A stretch of 9,468 nucleotides of DNA from Pseudomonadota bacterium (GCA_023431725.1 JAEYVN010000428.1:1-9468); one strand, 5' to 3'. Positions 1-6,909 are shown, counted from the stretch's first letter. The notes: generated by a model from the sequence alone, not told the origin. Numbers and translations: made by a program.

Positions 1-1001
1 GGTGCCTGCAGCGCCATCATGTCCTTCTGCTGCGGGAACAGTGAGAGCAGACGGTTGAGCCGGGCCCAGCTTTGCCGTGCAGCCTGAAATCCCTTCCAGT
101 TGGCGATGGCGAGATCGACCGGCGCCAACGCCCGTGCCGAGAGAATCGAGCCGGCGATGATGATGCCGGCCGAGGCCTGCTGATTGATGACAAGCAGCGC
201 ACCGACCGCCAGCACGCCCGATTGCACCAGCATGCGCAGGGCTTTCGAAATCGCCCCGAGTCCGCCGGCGACGTCGCTGGCAAGACTGTGGCTCACCATG
301 TAGCGCCGATTGGCTTCGGCCCAGCCGCTGGCGATGCGCGAGACCATGCCCATGGCGGTGATCGCCTCGGCATTGCGGATCGAAATTTCGGCAAGGCCGT
401 TGCGCATCAGCGCGTGGCGCGTCGAATCGTGTGTCGGCTTCTTGGTCCAGCGCTCGGTCAGCACCGTCAGCGTGACGAGGATGATCGCGCCGATCAGTGC
501 GGCAAAGCCGATCCAGAAATGGAAGAAGACGAAGCAGATGCCGAGATAGACCGGCAGCCACGGCAGATCGAAAAACGCGATCGGGCCGGAACCGGAGAGA
601 AACGAGCGCACGTTGTCGAGGTCGCGCAAGGGCTGCAGGCCGTCGCTGCGATTGCCGGCCTTCAGCGGCAGCCGGATCAGCGTTTCGTAGACGCGGCCGC
701 TCAGCTTCTCGTCGAGGCTCATGCCGATCCGCACCATGATACGCGAGCGGATGAAGTCGAGAGCAGCGAGCATCGCGAACAGGAAGGCGGCGATCACGCA
801 GAGTCCGATGAGCGTCGGCACCGACTTGCTCGGCAGCACGCGGTCATAGACCTCGAGCATGAAGATGGAGCCGGTGAGCATCAGGATGTTGCTCACAACG
901 GAGAATACCGCGACGCCGATCAGCGCATTGCGGCAGGCCTGCACGGCGGCGGTGAGTTCGGAGGGTGGTGCGCCGGTGCCTGTTTTGGGATCGCTTGCCA
1001 T
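1..1001 (-). CDS. Type I secretion system permease/ATPase, PrtD-like (3' part outside window)
   Basis: Inner-membrane ABC exporter subunit that would recognise the C-terminal tail of the adjacent RTX protein and drive its one-step export with a membrane fusion protein and a TolC-type channel. I translated the strand by hand: 333 residues are visible, starting MASDPKTGTG. After about 20 polar residues come hydrophobic segments near residues 25-45, 55-75, 140-175 and 265-300. The segment FFDLPWLPVYLGI, near residues 130-142, is typical of the PrtD/AprD/LipB family. There is no C39 peptidase domain, unlike bacteriocin exporters. The window ends just before the nucleotide-binding domain, so Walker motifs are not visible; family members are usually about 570-590 residues. 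An in-frame stop lies 55 bp upstream of the chosen ATG. A GTG directly before it is an equally possible start, and the ribosome binding site is weak. The gene lies 130 bp downstream of the RTX gene on the same strand, probably one transcript. Confidence 0.92.
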   Translation of the reverse strand, partial: MASDPKTGTGAPPSELTAAVQACRNALIGVAVFSVVSNILMLTGSIFMLEVYDRVLPSKSVPTLIGLCVIAAFLFAMLAALDFIRSRIMVRIGMSLDEKLSGRVYETLIRLPLKAGNRSDGLQPLRDLDNVRSFLSGSGPIAFFDLPWLPVYLGICFVFFHFWIGFAALIGAIILVTLTVLTERWTKKPTHDSTRHALMRNGLAEISIRNAEAITAMGMVSRIASGWAEANRRYMVSHSLASDVAGGLGAISKALRMLVQSGVLAVGALLVINQQASAGIIIAGSILSARALAPVDLAIANWKGFQAARQSWARLNRLLSLFPQQKDMMALQA

Positions 1002-1058
1002 CACGGCCTGTTCGCACTCTACCTTTATGCCGCTTGTCGGCTTTCTAGCCGCGATTCA

Positions 1059-1078
1059 TGGCATGAGGCATGATGCCA
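1059..1078 (-). other. Small hairpin between adhesin gene and exporter gene
   Basis: Inverted repeat TGGCAT / ATGCCA with an 8-base loop in the 130-bp gap between the adhesin stop and the exporter start. No run of T follows on the minus strand, so it does not look like a complete terminator. It could partly limit read-through or stabilise the upstream message, or be chance. The rest of the gap shows nothing recognisable. Confidence 0.2.
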
Positions 1079-1131
1079 CAATAAGCACGGTCTGTCGCGA
1101 TTTCTACGACGCGTAGGGTTAACGCGCGACG

Positions 1132-4100
1132 CTAGACGAGCTGAAAGCCACTCTGATGGAAGAGGAAGTCCGCATCCGTCAGGCTCGTGTTCTGCTGAAC
1201 GGTAATCTTGTTGCCGTCGCCCAGATCAATGATGGTGTCGCTTCCTACGATATCAATTGTGAGAGTTTCAAAATTCAGGTTCGCGAATGCGCGAAGGTCA
1301 ATCTTGTCGCCCTGCTCGGAGTTGAAATCTTTAATCACATCCTTGCCGTTGCTGGGCGCGAACACGAAGGTGTCGACGCCCAAGCCACCGATAAGGGTGT
1401 CATGGCCAGCGCCGCCCCTCAGTGTGTCGTTGCCGCTGCCGCCGACCAGCGTGTCATTCCCTGAGCCGCCGGTGATGGTGTCATGACCGCCGCGTCCAAA
1501 TGCAAGGACGTCGCTTGTCATATTGGCAAACGACTTCGTGCTGTTTCCGTTGCTGCTGTTATCGTCGATCCAGACCGTCAGGTCCTTTGTCGTGGACGCG
1601 CCACCCTGATCCGACGCAACGAGTTTGAGATTGTAGGTACCGCTGTCCACGTCATAGCGTCCGGTGGACAAGACACCGTCGTTCGAAAGCGTGAAACGGT
1701 TCGAGGAGCCTGCTCCGAGCGAATAATGAAGGCTGTCGCCGGCGTCGGGATCGAATGCGCTGACATTGCCGAGAACACGATAATTATCGAGGCCGGAATT
1801 GTCTTCGGCCGCGCCGATAGCCGTGCTGGCCGCGAAGTTGAGTTTGGTCGGTGCGTCGTTGACGCCGTTCACCGTCAGCGTGACGGTTGCCGTCGATGTG
1901 CCGCCATGGCCATCTGAGATCGTGTAGGAGAATGTGTCCGTTGCGGTCTGACCGGCGGCCAGCGACTGCATTTGCTGAGAATAGGTTGCATTGTACGTGA
2001 TGATGCCGCCTGAGAACGTGACCTTCGCGCCGGATGCGCTCCATCCCGACACTGTGCTGACGGTCAGAACGTCGCCGGCGTCGCTGTCGGTATCGTTCGC
2101 CAGCAATGTAGCGGAGGGGATGAATACGGGAGCGTCCTCGGTAATCTGGAGATAATTGGCGCCGGCAACGCCATTGCGCTCGATGACATAACCATCGATG
2201 CCGGCGGCGAGGCGCGCCAGGAAATTATCGGCCAGATCGTTCCATGTACCGTTGCCCCAGGTGGCCAGATAATCTTCGTTGAACAGGTTGTTCGGCTCGC
2301 CGCTCGCCCATCTGCTGAAACCGAAGGCCGTGTTGCCGCTCTCTGGCAGCCATTGCCATTGGCCTTCCTGGGCCGAGTCCGTTCCGCCGAGCCAGGCGAT
2401 CTTGTTACCCACCAGCGAGAAGATGTGATTGTTTTCAGCCTGGCTCGCGATGGTCGCAAGATAGCCGCCGGAAGCAATCGCCGCGACCCGCGCGTCCTGC
2501 CAGCTCACCAGAGCGTCGGCGACATATTTATAGAGATGATTGTCGGGGCCGAGCGACCAGCCGAGCGGGACATTTTCGAACTCATCGCTGTTGGCGACAG
2601 GGCCGTGATTGTCGTCGGCGCCTTGCACCGTGACACGGACCGTCTGCGTATCGGAAGCGCCATGCGAATCGGTAACCACAACGGTGAAGTGCTCGACGTA
2701 TCGGTCATCCGCGCCGAGTTGCTGCGCTTTTTCGTTGTCGAGCACATAGGTCCATTTGCCGTTCTGGTCGATCTTCAGATAGCCATAGGCGCCATAGACC
2801 TTCGTCGGGTCGCTGCCCTGTTCCTGCCCGTTCCGGGGGCGGATCGACCAGGTGTCGTTGCTGCTGGTATCGTCGTTGTCGATATCGCTCCTGGTCAGCG
2901 TGCCCGATGTCATAACGACATTGGATTGGTCCCAATAATCATCCTCGGTGACAGTGCCCGTACTGACGCCGCCGGTGATCACCGGCGCAGAATTGGCGCC
3001 GGCAACATCGATGGTCAGGGTTGTGGTCGAGCGCGCGCCGTGTTCGTCTTCGATCGTGTAGGTGAAGATCTCTTTCCCGATCTCGTCTTCGCCCAGCCGG
3101 ATCGTGTCAGGATCAAGATTGTTGAGCGTATAGACATAAGTGCCGTTCTGCAGGAGCACGAGATAACCGTATGTGCCCTGGATGATGGTGTTGACCTTGC
3201 CGGTCACGTTGCCTTCGGAGTGGTCGCCGGCGCGGACTCCGATCACCTTCAGGCTGTCGCCCGCATCGGGATCGGTGTCATTGCCCAGGACGTTGCCGGT
3301 CGCGAGAGGGTCGCCAATTGTCCATTCGCCGTCGACAAGCCCGGCCGCCGCGACATCATTGGAATCCGCCTTTGCGGAAGGTGCATCGTTCCCGCCGGTC
3401 AGATTGATCGTGAGCGTGGCCGATGCTCCAGCGCCATGCTCGTCGCGTATGGTATACGCAAACACGTCACTAACCTGCTGCCCATTCGGCAGGTTTCCAG
3501 CCGCTGCATTCGGCACATAACGATAGGTGCCATCCGCATACATATACAACGTGCCGTAGGTGCCGGCGATTGGCGTGCCGCCTTCGTCTTCGCCGTTGAT
3601 ATCGGTGGGAGGTTGGGGGTCGCCGTGAATATGGCGCGCGCTGACCACAGAAAGGCTGGCACCGAGATCGGGATCGATGTCGTTGGTGATGACGTTCCCA
3701 ATCGGAACGCCATCCGAACCGCCTTGCGCAATATCATCTATGGCATCCGGCGCGTCATTCACGCCGGTCAGGTTGATCGTGAGAGTCGCCGTCGCGGTGG
3801 CGCCGAACGGATCGCTGATCGTGTAACGAAACAGGTCGGCGGCCGTCATACCTACGGGGAGGCTATCGAATGCCTCGTTCGGTGAGAACGTATAAGTGCC
3901 GTCGGGATTGATGGTGAGCGTGCCGTATTCGCCCTCGATCGTCGTACCCGCCGCGGTGACCTGCACCACGGTGCCCGGAGTTTCCTGGCCGGTTTCCGGG
4001 TCCACCACGATATGCTGAACCGCCGTGACAACGATGACGCTGCCGTCCGGATCGGTATCGTTCTCGATGACATCGCCCCCGCCCGGCGAGCCGGCGGGAT

Positions 4101-5340
4101 CGTTGATCGCAACGGGCGGCGCATTCGGCGTTATGACGACCGTGACGACATCGGAAGTTGGTTGGTCGGACGGGACAGGCGGCGTGCCGTCCGGAAGCGG
4201 CGGCAGGTTGTATTGATAGGTGCCGGGCTGCGGCAGATGATTGACGATGCCCGGAGGCGAGCCTTCCGATGGATCGTCGTTTTGGAGCAAGCCGCCCGAG
4301 CCGCCGCCGCCTTGTGCCGTCTGCGGATTGGGATCGTTCGGATTTTCACCGCGTCGGCCCGGATCGTTCGGATCGGGCGTGAACGGATTCTGCTGGTTCT
4401 GATTGAAGATCGTGAACAGCTGCTGGACGATGCCGAGTTCCTGCTGCAGCTGGGCCGGCGTCTTCTGCAGCTGCTGCGCCACCACCTGCAGCGGCCCTGC
4501 CGGTGTCACCAGCCATCCGATCTGCGAACTGCTGACGGTGCCGATCAGTGTGCCGGTGGTCTTGTCATAAAGATTGAACGAGCCTGTCGTGCCGTCCGGC
4601 TCGGTCATCACCGAGAAGCGCGTCTGTCCGTCATTGGCGGAAATCTCCACCAGCACGGCGGTGCCGCGGATACCCATGGTCGCGACCGGTGTGTCGACAC
4701 GCATGTCGCCGGTTTTCGCCACCTGTCCGGCAACGAAACTGAAGGTGCCTTGCACGAGGCTGATCAGCGCCGAATTGCCGGCGCCGCCGGCATTATAGAC
4801 GAAGTCGTCCAGCACCATGCGCGCATTGGCGTTGAGGCTGAAAGTCGAGCCGTCGGTGAAGACGATGGCAACCGCCGAGCCGCCGGCGGTCTGCACGACG
4901 TCGCCTTTGCGCACGGTGTCACCGATGTTCAGCGAGACCGAGACGCCGTTGCGGATGACGGTGCAACTGCCCGACAGCGCATCGACGCGGCCGATCACCG
5001 GCTGTGCGCTTTGCTGCGCGCCGGCCTGCGCCGATTGTCCGGGTGCGAGCGGACCGGCAAGCGCCGCGACAATATGAGCGCTCAGCGTCGCGCCTTCTGG
5101 CGAGAGCAGATGCGCCAGCTTGTCGGTGGCAAAATAATCGCGGATGAAGAACGATGCGCCATCTTCCCCGACAATCTTCAGATCGTTGGTGCCGACGCGC
5201 TGGAATTCGCCGTTGAAGAGAAGATGGGCGTCCGGAACGACGATATGGTCCGACGGCGTGCCATGCGGCGACGCAGCCGGAGAGGCGAAATCGAACACCT
5301 TCGTGTCCGTTTCGTTCAAGGCCAGAACTGCGTCCAGCAT
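1132..5340 (-). CDS. Giant FecR/VCBS/C-type-lectin/RTX protein, type I secreted adhesin
   Basis: Predicted calcium-dependent exported adhesin of 1402 residues. There is no Sec signal peptide, as expected for type I export. Residues 1-110 are a leader containing LLFNGEFQRVG and an Ala/Gln-rich end. Residues 115-235 are a FecR-type domain (V..L.G....R.G....L..GD....GD, then DGS..SLN and MGIRGTAVLVEI). Residues 285-350 form a Gln-, Asn-Pro- and Gly-rich linker. Residues 405-913 hold four VCBS/cadherin-like repeats, each with NDTDPD-like acidic loops and a G-YG-L-(6)-G-Y/W-Y core. A fifth repeat (914-1163) is interrupted by a C-type-lectin-like domain (about 928-1055: WLGGTD 983-988, GEPNN 1014-1018, WND 1033-1035). 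A cadherin-like unit (1163-1259) follows, then five RTX nonapeptides (1282-1326) and a C-terminal tail ending SGFQLV. The start is supported by AAGGGGGG eight bases upstream of the ATG. Ligand and biological role are unknown; surface attachment or biofilm formation is an inference from the domains. Confidence 0.93.
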   Translation of the reverse strand: MLDAVLALNETDTKVFDFASPAASPHGTPSDHIVVPDAHLLFNGEFQRVGTNDLKIVGEDGASFFIRDYFATDKLAHLLSPEGATLSAHIVAALAGPLAPGQSAQAGAQQSAQPVIGRVDALSGSCTVIRNGVSVSLNIGDTVRKGDVVQTAGGSAVAIVFTDGSTFSLNANARMVLDDFVYNAGGAGNSALISLVQGTFSFVAGQVAKTGDMRVDTPVATMGIRGTAVLVEISANDGQTRFSVMTEPDGTTGSFNLYDKTTGTLIGTVSSSQIGWLVTPAGPLQVVAQQLQKTPAQLQQELGIVQQLFTIFNQNQQNPFTPDPNDPGRRGENPNDPNPQTAQGGGGSGGLLQNDDPSEGSPPGIVNHLPQPGTYQYNLPPLPDGTPPVPSDQPTSDVVTVVITPNAPPVAINDPAGSPGGGDVIENDTDPDGSVIVVTAVQHIVVDPETGQETPGTVVQVTAAGTTIEGEYGTLTINPDGTYTFSPNEAFDSLPVGMTAADLFRYTISDPFGATATATLTINLTGVNDAPDAIDDIAQGGSDGVPIGNVITNDIDPDLGASLSVVSARHIHGDPQPPTDINGEDEGGTPIAGTYGTLYMYADGTYRYVPNAAAGNLPNGQQVSDVFAYTIRDEHGAGASATLTINLTGGNDAPSAKADSNDVAAAGLVDGEWTIGDPLATGNVLGNDTDPDAGDSLKVIGVRAGDHSEGNVTGKVNTIIQGTYGYLVLLQNGTYVYTLNNLDPDTIRLGEDEIGKEIFTYTIEDEHGARSTTTLTIDVAGANSAPVITGGVSTGTVTEDDYWDQSNVVMTSGTLTRSDIDNDDTSSNDTWSIRPRNGQEQGSDPTKVYGAYGYLKIDQNGKWTYVLDNEKAQQLGADDRYVEHFTVVVTDSHGASDTQTVRVTVQGADDNHGPVANSDEFENVPLGWSLGPDNHLYKYVADALVSWQDARVAAIASGGYLATIASQAENNHIFSLVGNKIAWLGGTDSAQEGQWQWLPESGNTAFGFSRWASGEPNNLFNEDYLATWGNGTWNDLADNFLARLAAGIDGYVIERNGVAGANYLQITEDAPVFIPSATLLANDTDSDAGDVLTVSTVSGWSASGAKVTFSGGIITYNATYSQQMQSLAAGQTATDTFSYTISDGHGGTSTATVTLTVNGVNDAPTKLNFAASTAIGAAEDNSGLDNYRVLGNVSAFDPDAGDSLHYSLGAGSSNRFTLSNDGVLSTGRYDVDSGTYNLKLVASDQGGASTTKDLTVWIDDNSSNGNSTKSFANMTSDVLAFGRGGHDTITGGSGNDTLVGGSGNDTLRGGAGHDTLIGGLGVDTFVFAPSNGKDVIKDFNSEQGDKIDLRAFANLNFETLTIDIVGSDTIIDLGDGNKITVQQNTSLTDADFLFHQSGFQLV
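1363..1497 (-). repeat. RTX nonapeptide block, five 27-bp units
   Basis: Five consecutive nonapeptides at residues 1282-1326 of the giant protein: GRGGHDTIT, GGSGNDTLV, GGSGNDTLR, GGAGHDTLI and GGLGVDTFV. These match the calcium-binding GGxGxDxUx pattern that folds into a parallel beta-roll once the protein meets extracellular calcium. At DNA level this is an imperfect 27-bp tandem repeat. It is followed by about 75 residues ending in a hydrophobic tail, the usual place for the type I secretion signal. Fewer than ten units is a short RTX block for a protein of this size. Confidence 0.92.
1564..4128 (-). repeat. VCBS / cadherin-like adhesive repeat region
   Basis: Encodes residues 405-1259 of the giant protein. 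Unit boundaries are marked by NDAP-like linkers (GVNDAPDA, GGNDAPSA, GANSAPVI, NHGPVAN, GVNDAPTK). Each unit carries an acidic loop that probably binds calcium between domains: NDTDPDG, NDIDPDLG, NDTDPDAGD, DIDNDD, NDTDSDAGD and FDPDAGD. Units 1-4 share the core pattern G-x-YG-x-L followed by an Asn/Asp-Gly-Thr/Lys turn and an aromatic strand. Units 1-3 end in a Y-x-I-x-D strand; unit 4 ends in F-T-V-V-V-T-D. Units are well diverged from one another, so this is not a recently expanded array. Confidence 0.85.
2176..2559 (-). other. C-type-lectin-like domain within the giant protein
   Basis: Residues about 928-1055. The segment opens with HLYKYV..ALVSWQDARVAA and GGYLATI, continues with NHIFSLVG..IAWLGGTD and GQWQWLPESG, then WASGEPNN, a Trp-Asn-Asp (WND) triplet, and closes with DGYVIE. 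These are the order and spacing of conserved positions in bacterial C-type-lectin folds. The EPN and WND residues correspond to calcium site 2, which contacts sugar in mannose-type lectins. No cysteines are present, as is common in bacterial versions. Sugar binding is inferred from these residues only. Confidence 0.82.
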
Positions 5341-5344
5341 CGAA

Positions 5345-5363
5345 AAGCCCCCCTTAAGGGCTT
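5345..5363 (-). promoter_or_regulatory. Hairpin overlapping the adhesin ribosome binding site
   Basis: In the transcript of the giant gene, AAGCCC (from 5363-5358) can pair perfectly with GGGCTT (from 5350-5345), leaving a 7-base loop TTAAGGG. The Shine-Dalgarno run AAGGGGGG (5355-5348) lies partly in the loop and partly in the 3' arm, with the ATG four bases beyond the stem. Folding would therefore restrict ribosome access. Confidence 0.4.
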
Positions 5364-5437
5364 AGTCCCCAAAGCCAACAAATTAATTCAATATGAAAAT
5401 TCCGCAGTCCCGCGTCCGGTATTCAACGGTTAATGGA

Positions 5438-5466
5438 AGCGTATTGGGCGCAGGTATTAGCGTCAA
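5438..5466 (-). promoter_or_regulatory. Candidate sigma-70-type promoter for the adhesin gene
   Basis: On the minus strand, TTGACG (5466-5461) is followed after exactly 17 bases by TACGCT (5443-5438). The -35 box matches the consensus at five of six positions; the -10 box is weak (first, second and last positions). It would give an untranslated leader of roughly 90 bases containing the hairpin over the ribosome binding site. Confidence 0.3.
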
Positions 5467-5541
5467 CAAGTCCTTAACCCTAGGTAGCAAGATTCCGCAA
5501 CTCGGTTAACGGCGACATCAAGAATATTTTACCTTTGCGTG

Positions 5542-5560
5542 AATGCGCGGCCTGCGCATT
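5542..5560. promoter_or_regulatory. 19-bp palindrome, candidate operator
   Basis: Perfect 7-bp arms AATGCGC and GCGCATT around the 5-bp centre GGCCT, in the divergent region about 93 bp upstream of the flavoprotein start. Arm length and spacing suit a dimeric helix-turn-helix regulator. No regulator gene is in the window, so the binding protein is unknown. Confidence 0.35.
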
Positions 5561-5652
5561 ACTCGTCAACCAATTCGCGTTGAATTTATTGCGCTTTTGT
5601 CGCGTTCGCAGGCATGATGCGCCGACGTGATGCAGTAAGGCGTAGGCGTAGA

Positions 5653-6909
5653 ATGAAGGCGATTATCGTTGGTGGCGGCGTTGGCGGGCTGACGGCAGCC
5701 CTGATGTTGCAGGCCCGGGGCATCGACTGCGAAGTCTTCGAGCAGGCCGATCAGGTGAAGGAGCTTGGCGTCGGCATCAACACTTTGCCTCATGCAATCA
5801 AGGAGCTGGCCCAGATCGGCCTGCTTGATCGTCTCGATGCCGTGGCCATCCGCACCTTCGAGCTGATCTATTGCAATCGCTTCGGTCAGGAAGTCTGGCG
5901 CGAGCCGCGCGGCACGGACGCCGGCTTCGATTATCCCCAATTCTCTATCCATCGGGGCCGCCTGCAGGGGCTGATTTATGCCGCTGTACGCGCCCGTCTC
6001 GGTGAATCGCGTATCCATACCGGCCACCGGCTGGGCTCGTTCACCCAGGACGAGGGTGGCGTTACCGCTTATTTCTTCGATCGCGACGGCTCGCACCGCA
6101 GGACAGCGCGGGGCGACGTGCTCATTGGTGCGGATGGCATTCATTCGTTCGTGCGGTCGCAGCTGTTCCCGAATGAAGAAGCGCCGCGCTTCACCGGCAC
6201 GGTGTTGTGGCGCGGTGCGCTCGACTGGCCGAAATTCCTGACCGGGCGGTCGATGGTCATTGCCGGCGGCATGGCCGGCAAGCTTGTCCTCTATCCGATC
6301 GCGGAAGGCTCGCGCGACAACCGCTGCCTGATGAACTGGGCGGTGATGGTGAAGGTCGGGCAGGGTGGCGGCACGCCGAAAAAGGAAGACTGGTCGCGCC
6401 TTGGTCGCTTCGAGGACCTCATGCCGCATGTGCGGCGTTTCAAAATTCCCTACTGCGATGCGCAGGCCTTGATCGAGGCGACGCCGGAATTCTGGGAATA
6501 TCCGTTGTGCGATCGCGATCCGTTACCGCGCTGGTCGCATGGCCGCGTCACGCTGCTCGGCGATGCGGCGCATCCGATGTATCCGGTCGGTTCGAACGGC
6601 GCCTCGCAGGCGATCCTCGATGCGCGCTGTCTCGCCGATCGACTGCGCGATGCCGATCACCCCGCTCAGGCGCTCTATGCCTACGAGCAGGAGCGTCTGC
6701 CGCCGACCACGCAGATTGTGATGATGAACCGCAAGGGTGGGCCCGAAGGCGTTATCGATGCGGTGGAAGAGCGTGCGCCGGATGGCTTCACCAATATCGA
6801 TGATGTGCTGACCTACGAACAGCGCAAGGCGATCGTGCGCGGTTATGCCGGTGTGGCCGGCTTTGCGCGCGAGCAGGTGAACAAGCCGGTGGCGGCGAAG
6901 GCGGCGTAA
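5653..6909 (+). CDS. FAD-dependent aromatic-type monooxygenase (UbiH/PhzS-like flavoprotein)
   Basis: Predicted cytoplasmic single-component flavin hydroxylase, 418 residues, of the p-hydroxybenzoate hydroxylase/UbiH/PhzS superfamily. These enzymes use NAD(P)H and O2 to hydroxylate an aromatic or related ring. The N terminus MKAIIVGGGVGGLTAAL carries the GxGxxG dinucleotide-binding loop (residues 7-12), with Glu30 at the end of the second strand to bind the FAD ribose. The DG motif is at D161-G162 (GADGIHSFVRSQLF) and the GD motif at G303-D304 (LLGDAAHPMYPVGSNG). The length is normal. I chose the ATG at 5653 because it puts the Rossmann strand directly at the N terminus; an in-frame ATG-ATG at 5614 would add 13 Arg-rich residues unlike the family. 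The downstream terminator suggests a monocistronic unit. The substrate is unknown; a phenazine-type role is only a family resemblance. Confidence 0.92.
   Translation: MKAIIVGGGVGGLTAALMLQARGIDCEVFEQADQVKELGVGINTLPHAIKELAQIGLLDRLDAVAIRTFELIYCNRFGQEVWREPRGTDAGFDYPQFSIHRGRLQGLIYAAVRARLGESRIHTGHRLGSFTQDEGGVTAYFFDRDGSHRRTARGDVLIGADGIHSFVRSQLFPNEEAPRFTGTVLWRGALDWPKFLTGRSMVIAGGMAGKLVLYPIAEGSRDNRCLMNWAVMVKVGQGGGTPKKEDWSRLGRFEDLMPHVRRFKIPYCDAQALIEATPEFWEYPLCDRDPLPRWSHGRVTLLGDAAHPMYPVGSNGASQAILDARCLADRLRDADHPAQALYAYEQERLPPTTQIVMMNRKGGPEGVIDAVEERAPDGFTNIDDVLTYEQRKAIVRGYAGVAGFAREQVNKPVAAKAA

Larger units (their letters stand above)
5341..5652. other. Divergent intergenic region between adhesin and flavoprotein genes
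   Basis: About 310 bases without a convincing gene. It is noticeably richer in A+T than the flanks, especially 5377-5403 and 5520-5535, as expected of promoters. It carries the candidate adhesin promoter and hairpin on the left and a palindrome at 5542-5560 on the right. Three TTAA-containing motifs (near 5430, 5474 and 5506) are scattered without regular spacing. I found no clear -35/-10 pair for the rightward flavoprotein gene. Confidence 0.6.

Noticed and set aside
72..1073. 333-codon open frame on the plus strand opposite the exporter
   Set aside because: His-, Arg- and Asp-rich translation typical of the complement of a membrane-protein gene; the minus strand gives a clear PrtD-like protein.
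1363..1497. Regular tandem repeat that could be mistaken for a CRISPR-like array
   Set aside because: The 27-bp units are contiguous without spacers and translate into RTX nonapeptides.
2353..3885. 510-codon open frame on the plus strand opposite the giant gene
   Set aside because: It lies wholly antisense to the recognisable VCBS/lectin coding sequence. Its translation is rich in Arg, Val and Ile with no domain pattern. It is a by-product of high-GC codon bias.
3946..3957. TAAG tetrapeptide (residues 462-465), the type of site cut by LapG proteases in LapA-type adhesins
   Set aside because: It falls in the middle of the first VCBS repeat, where an Ala-Gly-Thr-x-Ile turn is part of the repeat pattern, and not near the N-terminal module where LapG sites occur. 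No LapG or LapD gene is in the window.
4012..5433. 473-codon open frame on the plus strand opposite the FecR end
   Set aside because: Antisense to a well-supported coding region, composition dominated by Arg, Asp and Ala, no recognisable motif, no supporting ribosome site.
5427..5512. Several TTAA/GTTAAC motifs suggesting CtrA sites
   Set aside because: None shows the paired TTAA-N7-TTAA spacing required of a CtrA box, so the cluster is probably just A+T-rich promoter DNA.
5614..5652. Upstream ATG-ATG at 5614 as the flavoprotein start
   Set aside because: It adds 13 residues, mostly Arg, ahead of the Rossmann strand that normally starts the protein; family members begin at MKAIIVGGG.
5566..6429. 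287-codon open frame on the minus strand opposite the flavoprotein
   Set aside because: Overlaps the FAD-binding motifs of a confidently identified gene and shows no family features itself.
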